Shown: positions 24,027 to 31,898 of the stretch, in pieces | Numbering within the stretch: the stretch's first letter is position 1 | Layout of the letters: every line of letters begins with the position of its first letter | Assembly (NCBI RefSeq): GCF_000967655.1 | Contig: NZ_JXYA01000052.1 | Span: forward strand, 1-64,000 | DNA from: Pseudoalteromonas rubra | GTDB lineage: Bacteria; Pseudomonadota; Gammaproteobacteria; Enterobacterales; Alteromonadaceae | Length of the DNA stretch: 64,000 bases | Reading direction: 5' to 3' | Made by a program: the position numbers and the translations under genes | The notes under the pieces: generated by a model | The model's database searches: none | The model's input: only the letters and a program-made list of their open reading frames with translations | Told to the model about the DNA's origin: nothing

Positions 24027-25181
24027 ATGACACAAGATACTTTGGATGCCCTGCGCAAGGACATCAATGAAATTGATTCAGAACTGCTGATCCTGCTGGC
24101 AAAGCGCCGCAGACTGAGCCACAGCGTTTTAGAGTATAAGATCACCAATAACAAACCGATCCGAGATGAAGCGCGCGAACTGGCGCTGCTGGAAAAACTG
24201 ATCAGCTACGGGAAATCTCTGGGTCTGGACCCTTTCTATATCAATAACGTTTTTCAGGTGATCCTCGAAGACTCGGTATTAAATCAACAAGCAATGCTAC
24301 AAAAGAGCCTGAACCAGGAGTCGTTGAGTGATACCCATAAAGTCGCGTATCTCGGCGGGCAAGGCTCTTATAGCCAGCTTGCGTGTCATAAGTATTTTAG
24401 CCGCCGTCCGGGCACCTTAGTTGAGCTTGGCTGTCAGACGTTTTCCGACATTACTCAGTCGGTTGAAAAAGGCCAGGCAGACTATGGTATTTTGCCAATT
24501 GAGAATACCAGCTCGGGCAGTATTAACGAAGTGTTTGACTTACTACAGCACGCTCAGGTCTCCATTATTGGTGAGGTGACACACAGTGTTGAGCACTGTT
24601 TGCTGGCACAAGAAGGCACAACACTTAAAGACATCAATAAGATTTTTGCTCACCACCAGCCTTTTGCACAGTGCAGCCGCTTCTTAGAGGGGCTTGGTGA
24701 TCTAACACAGGAAACCTGTGACTCTACGTCCAGCGCACTGAAACTGGCAGCTGATACGCCAAACAGTGCCGCCATCGGCTCTGCACAAGCCGGCAAAGGG
24801 TTTGGACTGGAAGTCCTCAAAAGTGGCCTGGCTAACCAGGCAGAAAACCACAGCCGCTTTATTGTGGTTGCGCGTCAGCCGCTTCAGGTATCGACGCAAA
24901 TTCCAACCAAGACCAGCCTTATCATGGCCACCAAACAAAAAGTCGGTTCACTGGCCGACGCACTGATGGTGTTTAAAGAGCACAATATCAATATGACCAA
25001 GCTGGAGTCACGCCCGGTACCAGGTAACCCGTGGGAAGAAGTGTTTTATGTTGACCTGCAAGCCAATGTTGCAGACAGGCTGGTGCAAAGTGCCCTGGAA
25101 TCTCTGAAAGAGCATACTCAGTATGTGCGCATTCTGGGTTGCTATCAGAGTGAATCGCTGCAGGCAGTGGAAGTGGTGTAA
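24027..25181 (+). CDS. pheA: Bifunctional chorismate mutase / prephenate dehydratase (P-protein)
   Basis: 384 aa. AroQ chorismate mutase domain (1-90: LRKDINEIDSELLILLAKRR), prephenate dehydratase (about 105-285: YLGGQGSYSQLAC, GILPIENTSSGSINEV, the TSSALKLAA catalytic motif), and a C-terminal ACT domain (about 298-375: TSLIMATKQKVGSLADAL, LESRPVPGNPWEEVFYVDL) that mediates Phe feedback inhibition. It converts chorismate to phenylpyruvate. GTGAGGA precedes the ATG. Expression is governed by the pheL attenuator. Confidence 0.97.
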   Translation: MTQDTLDALRKDINEIDSELLILLAKRRRLSHSVLEYKITNNKPIRDEARELALLEKLISYGKSLGLDPFYINNVFQVILEDSVLNQQAMLQKSLNQESLSDTHKVAYLGGQGSYSQLACHKYFSRRPGTLVELGCQTFSDITQSVEKGQADYGILPIENTSSGSINEVFDLLQHAQVSIIGEVTHSVEHCLLAQEGTTLKDINKIFAHHQPFAQCSRFLEGLGDLTQETCDSTSSALKLAADTPNSAAIGSAQAGKGFGLEVLKSGLANQAENHSRFIVVARQPLQVSTQIPTKTSLIMATKQKVGSLADALMVFKEHNINMTKLESRPVPGNPWEEVFYVDLQANVADRLVQSALESLKEHTQYVRILGCYQSESLQAVEVV

Positions 25182-25209
25182 AAAACGAGAGCGAGGCTTG
25201 CCTCGCTCT
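25179..25209 (-). terminator. tyrA terminator, also downstream of pheA
   Basis: Ten-base-pair perfect stem AGAGCGAGGC (25188-25197) / GCCTCGCTCT (25200-25209) with a 2-nt loop. The A-run at 25179-25185 gives a U-tract on the minus strand for tyrA. It may also stop pheA transcription, which ends at 25181. Confidence 0.85.
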
Positions 25210-25221
25210 GCCATCAGTGCA

Positions 25222-26361
25222 TTAAGAAATGACCTTTGCGTCATTGGCCTTATTAAGCAGACCGCGACTTTGTCGTAAGAAGGTTTGTGCACTGTCCGAG
25301 AAATAGCTTTTCGCCTCTTCAAACGCCGCCATCAGCGCCGCTTTATCACCTGCCTGCAAGCGACTCAGGGTTTGAGCAAAGGTATCCTGATAACTGGCAA
25401 GCAAGCCTTCTACTTCGTCAAATTGTGCCAGCATAATGTCGGTGTAGAGCTCTCCCGATTGCGCAAACAAGCGCCCAACCATCATCAGCTCAAGCTGGTA
25501 AATAGGCGATGAGCAGCTTCTCAGCTCTTCCAGTGTATGGCACTGGCGGGCCAAAAACTGACCGTATACAAACGTCGTGAGGTGGCGCATGACCTGGATG
25601 ATCTGCATAGCCTGATCGTGCTTTTTCGCTGCCATATTTGCCAGGTGACAGCCCCAGATCTGCAATTGTTCAAGCAGCCCCTGATACGCCTGCTCACCTC
25701 GGCCGTCACACACTACGACGGTTTGTTTCACCCAATGTGAAATATCCGGGCCAAACATGGGGTGCAGGCCAACCACAGGACCTGCATGTTTGTTCATCAT
25801 GGCCTGCAAAGGCGCTTGCTTAACCGAGGTAATATCGGCCAGTACGCAATCCTCGGGCAGCTCAGGCAACTCATTGATCACCTGCTCCAGAGCATTAATA
25901 GGCACACTCAGCAACACCAGTTTGGCATCGGCCAGGATCGTCTCTTGCTTCGCCTGTTGTGCTTTGTCGAGTATGCGTACTTGGTACCCGGAGCGCTCAA
26001 GCTGGCGGGCGAACAGCTGGCCCATTGCTCCTGCACCACCCACGATCACCACAGGCGATAGCTGAGGGGCTGCACACGCCAGTTCACTTTGCTGATTCTC
26101 ATAGGCCTCACGCATCATGCGGCGCAAAATGTCTTCGACCAGATCCGGATTGACCCCTTTTTGCTCTGCTTGTGCTCGCCGGGCCTCAATCAGGCTGGCT
26201 TCGCGCTGCGGCACATGTAAAGGCGCCCCGGTGGCTTGCTTAATTTTACCAACCTGCTCGGTAAGCTCGCGGCGCTGTGCCAGCAGATCAACCAACGCGC
26301 TGTCACAGGCGTCAATTTTCTCCCGCAGCAAAGCGAGTTCAGATGTTTGACTCATTCCCAT
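25222..26361 (-). CDS. tyrA: Bifunctional chorismate mutase / prephenate dehydrogenase (T-protein)
   Basis: 379 aa. N-terminal AroQ chorismate mutase (LREKIDACDSALVDLLAQRRELTEQVGKIK), then a Rossmann NAD-binding domain (VVIVGGAGAMGQLFARQLERSG, quoted core GGAGAMGQLFARQL at about 107-120) and the TyrA helical domain containing HPMFGPD. It makes 4-hydroxyphenylpyruvate. The start could be the first or third codon (ATG GGA ATG); neither has a strong Shine-Dalgarno. A TyrR-like box overlaps the promoter region just upstream, so tyrosine repression is expected. Confidence 0.96.
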   Translation of the reverse strand: MGMSQTSELALLREKIDACDSALVDLLAQRRELTEQVGKIKQATGAPLHVPQREASLIEARRAQAEQKGVNPDLVEDILRRMMREAYENQQSELACAAPQLSPVVIVGGAGAMGQLFARQLERSGYQVRILDKAQQAKQETILADAKLVLLSVPINALEQVINELPELPEDCVLADITSVKQAPLQAMMNKHAGPVVGLHPMFGPDISHWVKQTVVVCDGRGEQAYQGLLEQLQIWGCHLANMAAKKHDQAMQIIQVMRHLTTFVYGQFLARQCHTLEELRSCSSPIYQLELMMVGRLFAQSGELYTDIMLAQFDEVEGLLASYQDTFAQTLSRLQAGDKAALMAAFEEAKSYFSDSAQTFLRQSRGLLNKANDAKVIS

Positions 26362-26363
26362 AG

Positions 26364-26381
26364 TGTAAACTATTATTTACT
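26364..26381. promoter_or_regulatory. TyrR-like box upstream of tyrA
   Basis: TGTAAA-N6-TTTACT, 11 of 12 matches to the TyrR consensus TGTAAA-N6-TTTACA. It starts 3 nt before the tyrA start codon. A second dyad, TTTACT-TC-AGTAAA at 26376-26389, overlaps its right half. Confidence 0.7.
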
Positions 26382-26462
26382 TCAGTAAACCAAAAGATAC
26401 ACCCAGTCTAACAGGAAGAAATAGGATAAGAAAGCGGATTGGAATTATAGGTATAAAAACCA

Positions 26463-26493
26463 AAACGGGCCACTCAAAGAGTGGCCCGTTTTT
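26463..26493 (-). terminator. Terminator of the rpsP-rimM-trmD-rplS operon
   Basis: Thirteen-base-pair perfect stem, AAACGGGCCACTC (26463-26475) / GAGTGGCCCGTTT (26479-26491), with an AAA loop. It begins about 25 nt after the rplS stop. T-runs or A-runs flank both sides, so it can act in both directions. Confidence 0.9.
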
Positions 26494-26515
26494 AAGCATT
26501 GGTAAATGCAACGTA

Positions 26516-26875
26516 TTAGTTAAGTTTTTCTTTAATACGTGCAGACTTACCAGAACGCTCACGCAGATAGTAAAGTTTCGCGCGGCGAACTGCACCACGA
26601 CGCTTCACTGCAATGCTGCTGATAAGAGGGCTGTGCGTTTGGAATACACGCTCTACACCTTCACCGTTCGAGATTTTACGAACTGTGAATGCAGAGTGAA
26701 GACCACGATTACGCTTAGCGATTACAACACCTTCAAAGGCCTGTAGACGCTCTTTGTCACCTTCTTTAACACGAACCTGAACAACAACTGTGTCACCAGC
26801 GCCGAACGCAGGTACGTCTGTTTTAAGCTGCTCTTCTTCAAGCGCTTTAATAATATTTTGGTTTACTTTTGCCAT
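26516..26875 (-). CDS. rplS: 50S ribosomal protein L19 (bL19)
   Basis: 119 aa starting MAKVNQNIIKALEEEQL; the upstream in-frame start at 26887 (four extra codons) is not the family start. L19 lies at the 30S-50S interface. The typical motifs GDTVVVQVRVKEGDKERLQ, FEGVVIAKRNRGL and RRGAVRRAKLYYLRER are all there. It is the last gene of the conserved rpsP-rimM-trmD-rplS operon, about 33 nt after trmD. Confidence 0.98.
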   Translation of the reverse strand: MAKVNQNIIKALEEEQLKTDVPAFGAGDTVVVQVRVKEGDKERLQAFEGVVIAKRNRGLHSAFTVRKISNGEGVERVFQTHSPLISSIAVKRRGAVRRAKLYYLRERSGKSARIKEKLN

Positions 26876-26908
26876 TTTATTTCTCACATTCCTAGGAGTA
26901 ACTGTCTT

Positions 26909-27673
26909 CTAGCCACAAGCTTCATGTTCTTGCTGAAATTCAGCAAGCAAACGTGCTTGCTCCTCAGTCAGAGCTAGGTTACGCAACAAGTCTGGACGGC
27001 GTAACCAAGTTCTTCCCAGTGACTGCTTTAAGCGCCACTCGGCTATCGCTTGGTGGTTTCCACTGAGTAATACAGCAGGCACCTGTTTTCCATCCAACGT
27101 TTCTGGCCGAGTATAGTGTGGACAATCTAATAAGCCGTCTGAAAACGAATCTTGTTCTGCAGACTGGTTGTGGCCTAACACACCTGGCACCAATCGCGCG
27201 ACAGCGTCAATCAATGTCATGGCGGGCAGTTCACCCCCACTTAAAATAAAATCCCCGATGGACCATTCTTCGTCGACATACGACTCGATGATCCGCTCGT
27301 CTATACCTTCGTAGCGACCAGCGACTAAAATCAACTTTTCGGATTGAGCCAGTTCGGCCGCACCTTGTTGATCTAACTTCCGCCCTTGTGGAGACATATA
27401 AATTACTTTAGCGCCTTCCCCTGCTGCCTGTTTGGCATCGAGAATGGCTTGTTTGAGAGGCTCGACCATCATCAGCATGCCCGGACCACCACCATAAGGT
27501 CGGTCGTCAACGGTTCTGTGCTTATCCAGTGCATAGTCTCTCGGATTCCAGCAGTGAAAGTCGATCAGTCCGTTTTTTACGGCCCGACCGGTGACACCTT
27601 GCTGAGTTACCGCGTCAAACATTTCAGGAAAGAGTGAGATCACCCCAACCCATAGTTTTTGCTGATCACTCAT
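26909..27673 (-). CDS. trmD: tRNA (guanine37-N1)-methyltransferase
   Basis: 254-aa SPOUT enzyme with a trefoil knot; it methylates G37 of tRNAs with G36 to prevent +1 frameshifting. Visible motifs: VISLFPEMFDAV, DYALDKHRTVDDRPYGGGPGM (DDRPYGGGPGM core), GRYEGIDERI at the SAM-binding knot and SIGDFILSGGELPAM. Its start codon shares one base with the rimM stop (TAATG), indicating coupling. Confidence 0.98.
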   Translation of the reverse strand: MSDQQKLWVGVISLFPEMFDAVTQQGVTGRAVKNGLIDFHCWNPRDYALDKHRTVDDRPYGGGPGMLMMVEPLKQAILDAKQAAGEGAKVIYMSPQGRKLDQQGAAELAQSEKLILVAGRYEGIDERIIESYVDEEWSIGDFILSGGELPAMTLIDAVARLVPGVLGHNQSAEQDSFSDGLLDCPHYTRPETLDGKQVPAVLLSGNHQAIAEWRLKQSLGRTWLRRPDLLRNLALTEEQARLLAEFQQEHEACG

Positions 27674-28206
27674 TAAAACGCCGGATCCCAGTCTACAGTA
27701 ATTTCTCGTTCTTCGTGCTTAACCTCAATCACAACAGAATCTGTCAGGAATGGAATTAAGCGCTCAGACTGACCAAATGCATCTTTTTTGTTTGCTTTCA
27801 CAACCAAAACGTCATTTGATCCTGTCTCCATCAAGTCATCAACATGACCCAGGTTATACCCTTTTGTCGTAACGACTGTCATACCGATGAGATCTCGCCA
27901 ATAAAACTCCCCTTCTGGTAATTCAGGGAGCTGCTCTACATCCACTGAGATTTCTGCATTGGTCAGTGCCATTGCTTCGTCTCTGTCGTTGATGTTCGCA
28001 AACTTGGCGATAAAGCCCTTGCTGTGACGACGCCAGTCACTCACTTCAAGGGTTTGCCATTTACCTTGTTGACCTATCAACCATGGGCTGAAATCGAAGA
28101 TCCCTTGGGGATCATCAGTAAATGAATGCACCTTAAGCCAACCTTTGATGCCATAAGGAGCACCAAGTTTACCAACAACGATTGTCGAGGTTTTTTCTTG
28201 ACTCAT
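27673..28206 (-). CDS. rimM: 16S rRNA processing / ribosome maturation factor RimM
   Basis: 177 aa. N-terminal RimM beta barrel (VVGKLGAPYGIKGWLKVHSFTD) and C-terminal PRC barrel (EFYWRDLIGMTVVTTKGYNLGHVDDLMETGSNDVLVV in part). It helps assemble the 30S head by binding S19 and acting on 16S rRNA helices. It lies 17 nt downstream of rpsP and overlaps the trmD start. Confidence 0.97.
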   Translation of the reverse strand: MSQEKTSTIVVGKLGAPYGIKGWLKVHSFTDDPQGIFDFSPWLIGQQGKWQTLEVSDWRRHSKGFIAKFANINDRDEAMALTNAEISVDVEQLPELPEGEFYWRDLIGMTVVTTKGYNLGHVDDLMETGSNDVLVVKANKKDAFGQSERLIPFLTDSVVIEVKHEEREITVDWDPAF

Positions 28207-28223
28207 GGTTACACTTACGCCTA

Positions 28224-28472
28224 TTAAGCCGCTTTACGAGCGTCTTTAACCAGTTTCGCTACGCGATCTGAAAGACCAGCGCCTTGACCTACCCAGTGAT
28301 CAACACGGGCAAGGTCTAGACGAAGTTTTTCTTCTTGACCAGCAGCGATTGGGTTAAAGAAACCTACTTTCTCGATGAAACGACCGTCACGCGAGAAACG
28401 GCTATCCGCAACCACGATTTGATAGAATGGACGCTTTTTAGCGCCGCCACGTTGCAAACGAATAGTTACCAT
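28224..28472 (-). CDS. rpsP: 30S ribosomal protein S16 (bS16)
   Basis: 82 aa, opening MVTIRLQRGGAKKRPFYQIV with the S16 signature and VGFFNPIA later. It is the first gene of the rpsP-rimM-trmD-rplS operon. GAGGACG precedes the ATG. The operon leader has a promoter at 28540-28567 and a hairpin at 28515-28533. Confidence 0.98.
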   Translation of the reverse strand: MVTIRLQRGGAKKRPFYQIVVADSRFSRDGRFIEKVGFFNPIAAGQEEKLRLDLARVDHWVGQGAGLSDRVAKLVKDARKAA

Positions 28473-28514
28473 ACCGTCCTCTACATAGATTGACTGTTTT
28501 CATTAATAAGATTT

Positions 28515-28533
28515 GCTTCCCACTTTGGGAAGC
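28515..28533 (-). promoter_or_regulatory. Leader hairpin of the rpsP operon
   Basis: Perfect stem GCTTCCC (28515-28521) / GGGAAGC (28527-28533) with a 5-nt loop. It lies just downstream of the predicted transcription start and about 42 nt before the rpsP ATG. There is no U-tract, so it is a leader structure rather than a terminator. Confidence 0.55.
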
Positions 28534-28539
28534 TGGGGA

Positions 28540-28567
28540 ATTGTACGTCTTTTTTCACGCATTGCAA
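28540..28567 (-). promoter_or_regulatory. rpsP operon promoter
   Basis: On the minus strand TTGCAA (28562-28567), a 16-nt spacer and TACAAT (28540-28545). Good sigma70 match, about 70 nt upstream of the rpsP start. Confidence 0.7.
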
Positions 28568-28688
28568 GTGTGAAATCCATTTTATTACCAAATGATGAAG
28601 ATGCTTGGTAATTGACAGAAGATGACGTCTAAATTGTGTGAATGCGATGGCCTGCCTGGGCGATATCGCATCTGAGGGCATAAGTATA

Positions 28689-28720
28689 AAAGAAGGGCCG
28701 TAAAACAGACACCCTTCTTT
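28689..28720 (-). terminator. Terminator of the heme receptor gene
   Basis: AAAGAAGGG (28689-28697) / CCCTTCTTT (28712-28720) stem, 14-nt loop, followed on the minus strand by TTTTATAC. It starts about 28 nt after the receptor stop. Confidence 0.7.
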
Positions 28721-28748
28721 ATATAGAGTAGCCCTTTAACTGTGCTGA

Positions 28749-30839
28749 CTAGAAGGTGATTTTAACTTTGGCCGCCAGATAACGTCCTGGCATTGTATAC
28801 TGAGACAAGCTGGTGTCGGCAGCACTGCCAGCAACCCGCTCGTAATTAACGTATTCCTTGTCCAACAAATTAAAGACCCCCACATTGAGTTGCCAGCTGT
28901 GCCACTGATAATCTGCAAACACATCGACCGTGGCCCAGCCAGCGGTTTTGATTGCAGCATCAGAGGGGACTTTGTCCATATGACTGGCAGCACGCAACGC
29001 CGTTGTCAGCGACCACTGCTCAGATTCGTAACGCGCTTTAACAAAGCCATTAAGCGGGCTCAACGATTCTATGTAGTCATCGGTCTGTGAATTTTTACCA
29101 TGCAGGTAGGTCAGGCCACTGTCGATGGCAAGCTGGTCGTTCAGCCACAGGGTCAGATTGGCTTCAACCCCTTTGATTTTTACTTCTTCAATATTCTGGT
29201 ACTGAAACACCTGTTTGCTGACATTGGGAATAAAGGTCGGCTCAGTGCGTACCAGTTGGTTGGCAATAAAATCATCAAAAGTCGAATGGAATACGGCTAC
29301 GGAAAACTGACTGCTATCGAAATTGCCTTTTAAGCCCAGCTCTATGCTGTCACTGTATTCCGGATCCAGGTCTGAATTGGGGATGATCTGGTAGAAAGGC
29401 TCAACACCGTGACTCTGATAAGCCTGATCGTGGGGCGGGATCTTAAAACCACGGGCATACTGGCCCACCAGGCTGAGATTCTGGGACAAGCTGTATACCA
29501 CGCCCAGTTTAGGCGACAAAGCCGTTGCATCAATTTTTTCAAAGACACCGTCGGTGTACAACGCACTTTGCTTAGGGTCCATCTGATAACTGTCCAGTCG
29601 CAAGCCCGCATTTACGCTCAAGGTATCGGGCAGCAGCGTCACGTTATCCTGGACAAATAGTCCAATCAGCCTTGTATCCGCGCCGGGGAACGCTTTTTGT
29701 GGCTCATGATCTTTAACCAATGTGCCTTGCAGGTTGCGCCGTGACTTATAACGCGGGCGTTGCGTGTCATATTGGTCGAAATCAGCCCCATATACGAGTT
29801 GGTGCGCAACATCGCCAACGTTTAACTGTTTGTCCAGTACCAATCGGGTGCCAACAATCTGCTGCTCAAAGCGATAGTCATTGGTATCAACGTAAGGACC
29901 TGAGCGGTCAGCACCAGCACGAGTTTGGTCGCTGCGCTGCTCATAATCGCTGAAGTATACCTGGGCCTCCAGATTATCGTACAAGGTGGTTGCCGCGCTG
30001 CTATTATATAGTACAGACACTGACAGGCTGTCGTTTTCTTCCTTTGTTTCGTGGCTTTGGGCTGCCAGTACCTGCTCGGTTTCCTGCGTGTAATAATCCA
30101 AAGTGGTTAACAGGCTGGACTGCGCCCCCAGGGTCAGCTCACCTTTGAGTACCGCAGCCGTAGAGGTGTAGTCCGCCTCAGGTAAGGTTTCATCATAATT
30201 CTGTGTCTGGCCGCCATCTCGGCGCGTCAACTGGACCGATGCAGCATGCTCGCCAAGGCGCTTTGCAAACACGCCGCTGAGGCTTTGCTCATCACTGGCA
30301 CCGTGATAACCGGCGCTGAGATGGGCATAGCTGGCGGCATCCGCCAGATAATCAGACGGCGATTTGGTGGCTATCACGACGATGCCGCCGAGTGCGTCAG
30401 AGCCATAAAGTGAAGATGCAGCCCCCTTCGCAACTTCGATTTGCCTGACACCTTCTAAGTCCAGATAACCACGGCCGATTAACAAGCCCTGACCTCCTTC
30501 GTAGGCATCATTGAGTCGACGACCATCTTTAATATACACAACCCGGTTACCGCCAATGCCGCGCACGGTGATCGCCTGGGCGTTACCCGCACTGCCCTGT
30601 GTGGTAATACCGGTTTGATAACGAAATGCCGAGGCCAGGTCGATACTAACTTCCTGCTCCAGAGCCTGCTCGGTCACCACACTGACGCTGCCTGCGACAT
30701 CCGACAGCTTCTGTTCGACCCGTGAACCGCTGACCACAATCACGTCTGCCGACTTTTCAAATTCATCGGCCTTAACATCGGTCGTACCAAAAAGTGCCGC
30801 CACTACACCAAGCGCAATACTGCTGTGCTTTAAAGTCAT
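28749..30839 (-). CDS. TonB-dependent heme/hemoglobin receptor
   Basis: 696 aa from the ATG at 30839 (MTLKHSSIALGVVAALFGTT); TGAGG lies upstream, unlike the in-frame ATG four codons earlier. Signal peptide to about VKA-DE. A TonB-box-like VIVVSGSR, then a plug with TVRGIGGNRVVYIKDGRR and GAASSLYGSDALGG. In the barrel, ARGFKIPPH and IPNSDLDPE correspond to the FRAP and NPNL heme-receptor motifs. It ends in KVKITF. Divergent from the heme ABC transporter and hugZ-like genes, with a Fur-like box between, so heme uptake is the likely role. The hemoglobin/transferrin/lactoferrin receptor class fits. Confidence 0.9.
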   Translation of the reverse strand: MTLKHSSIALGVVAALFGTTDVKADEFEKSADVIVVSGSRVEQKLSDVAGSVSVVTEQALEQEVSIDLASAFRYQTGITTQGSAGNAQAITVRGIGGNRVVYIKDGRRLNDAYEGGQGLLIGRGYLDLEGVRQIEVAKGAASSLYGSDALGGIVVIATKSPSDYLADAASYAHLSAGYHGASDEQSLSGVFAKRLGEHAASVQLTRRDGGQTQNYDETLPEADYTSTAAVLKGELTLGAQSSLLTTLDYYTQETEQVLAAQSHETKEENDSLSVSVLYNSSAATTLYDNLEAQVYFSDYEQRSDQTRAGADRSGPYVDTNDYRFEQQIVGTRLVLDKQLNVGDVAHQLVYGADFDQYDTQRPRYKSRRNLQGTLVKDHEPQKAFPGADTRLIGLFVQDNVTLLPDTLSVNAGLRLDSYQMDPKQSALYTDGVFEKIDATALSPKLGVVYSLSQNLSLVGQYARGFKIPPHDQAYQSHGVEPFYQIIPNSDLDPEYSDSIELGLKGNFDSSQFSVAVFHSTFDDFIANQLVRTEPTFIPNVSKQVFQYQNIEEVKIKGVEANLTLWLNDQLAIDSGLTYLHGKNSQTDDYIESLSPLNGFVKARYESEQWSLTTALRAASHMDKVPSDAAIKTAGWATVDVFADYQWHSWQLNVGVFNLLDKEYVNYERVAGSAADTSLSQYTMPGRYLAAKVKITF

Positions 30840-30907
30840 TAGAAACCTCATTCAGGGAATTAAACAGAACTATTTTGCTGAGCACTATAATGTTCCTAAA
30901 ACTCATT

Positions 30908-30928
30908 TGCAAATGATAATGGTTTGCA
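30908..30928. promoter_or_regulatory. Fur-like box in the divergent heme-uptake promoter region
   Basis: TGCAAATGATAATGGTTTGCA: a perfect TGCAAA/TTTGCA dyad; within it 30914-30928 matches the 7-1-7 Fur model at 11 of 14 positions. It lies 69 bp upstream of the receptor and about 150 bp upstream of the transporter genes. Confidence 0.65.
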
Positions 30929-31079
30929 TTTTTATATTTATGTAGATTTATGCATTTTCATTACGTAGAATCACCTTCAGACCGGGGACGTGCTATCAGG
31001 CTGTCTGTTTTGATGGATTAATAAACTGTAAGCAAATACCCAGACCCACTTGATACAATTGAATTTAACGGGATAAAAA

Positions 31080-31898
31080 ATGCAAAAACTTGTGTTTCTG
31101 ATTGTGCTAGCAGTGCTCAGCAACCCAATACTCGCAGCTCAGCGGGTCGTCATCGCCGGCGGCTCCCTAACGGACATCGTCTTCGCTCTGGGTGGCGGGA
31201 AAAACGTTGTGGCGGTTGATACCTCCAGTACCTCGCCGCTTCAAGCAACTCAATTACCCAAAGTTGGCTACTATCGGGATCTGGCAGCTGAAGGGGTGCT
31301 CTCTCAACATCCCGAGCTGATCCTGGCATTACAAGGCAGTGGCAGGCCCGAAGTCTTAACCCAGCTGCGCAGCACAGGCGTTAAACTGAACCTGTACGAT
31401 AAGCCAACCAATATTAATGAACTCTTTAACCTGATAGGTCAGCTGGGCCGGGATCTAAACCGCCAAAGCCAGGCACAGGGTCTTATCGCCCGCCTGAAAC
31501 AAACCTTGCCTGCCAAAGCGCCGCCGTCGTCGCTCAGCGCCCTGTTTATTCTCTCTGCGGGCGATCGCGGTGTTACCGTGGCGGGCCCAGAAACTGTGCC
31601 TGATCTTTTGTTTGGCTACACAGGGATCCGTAATCTGGCAACGGCCCCCGGCTACAAACCCTTCAATCGCGAGGCCATGCTGGTCAGTGCGCCCGATTTT
31701 CTGGTGGCGCCCAGCCATGTTGTGTATAGCCTGGGTGGCCCTGAGCAGTTCTGTCAGCAAAGTGCCCTGGCATTACTGCCGGCCGCGCAGCAGTGCCGAC
31801 TACTGGTCATGGACTCTCTGCTGTCGATGGGCATGACCACTCGATTGCCCGAGGCCATTGCTCAACTTGCTGCTTATCGGGAGCAATCTGCGCTATGA
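31080..31898 (+). CDS. hmuT: Periplasmic heme-binding protein of ABC importer
   Basis: 272 aa. Signal peptide 1-19 (AVLSNPILAA). Cluster A-3 periplasmic binding protein: RVVIAGGSLTDIVFALGGGKNVVAVDTSS, LAAEGVLSQHPELILALQGSG, and late DFLVAPSHVVYSLGG. It carries heme from the outer membrane receptor to the permease. First gene of an operon with permease, ATPase and HugZ-like genes; its stop overlaps the permease start (ATGA). Confidence 0.93.
   Translation: MQKLVFLIVLAVLSNPILAAQRVVIAGGSLTDIVFALGGGKNVVAVDTSSTSPLQATQLPKVGYYRDLAAEGVLSQHPELILALQGSGRPEVLTQLRSTGVKLNLYDKPTNINELFNLIGQLGRDLNRQSQAQGLIARLKQTLPAKAPPSSLSALFILSAGDRGVTVAGPETVPDLLFGYTGIRNLATAPGYKPFNREAMLVSAPDFLVAPSHVVYSLGGPEQFCQQSALALLPAAQQCRLLVMDSLLSMGMTTRLPEAIAQLAAYREQSAL

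Noticed and set aside
28481..28681. 66-aa minus-strand frame in the rpsP leader
   Set aside because: It covers the rpsP promoter and leader hairpin, and has no Shine-Dalgarno or recognisable domain.
31793..31894. Upstream extension of the heme permease
   Set aside because: It overlaps hmuT in another frame and is Cys/His-rich, unlike the membrane domain; the ATGA overlap at 31895 is the likely start.
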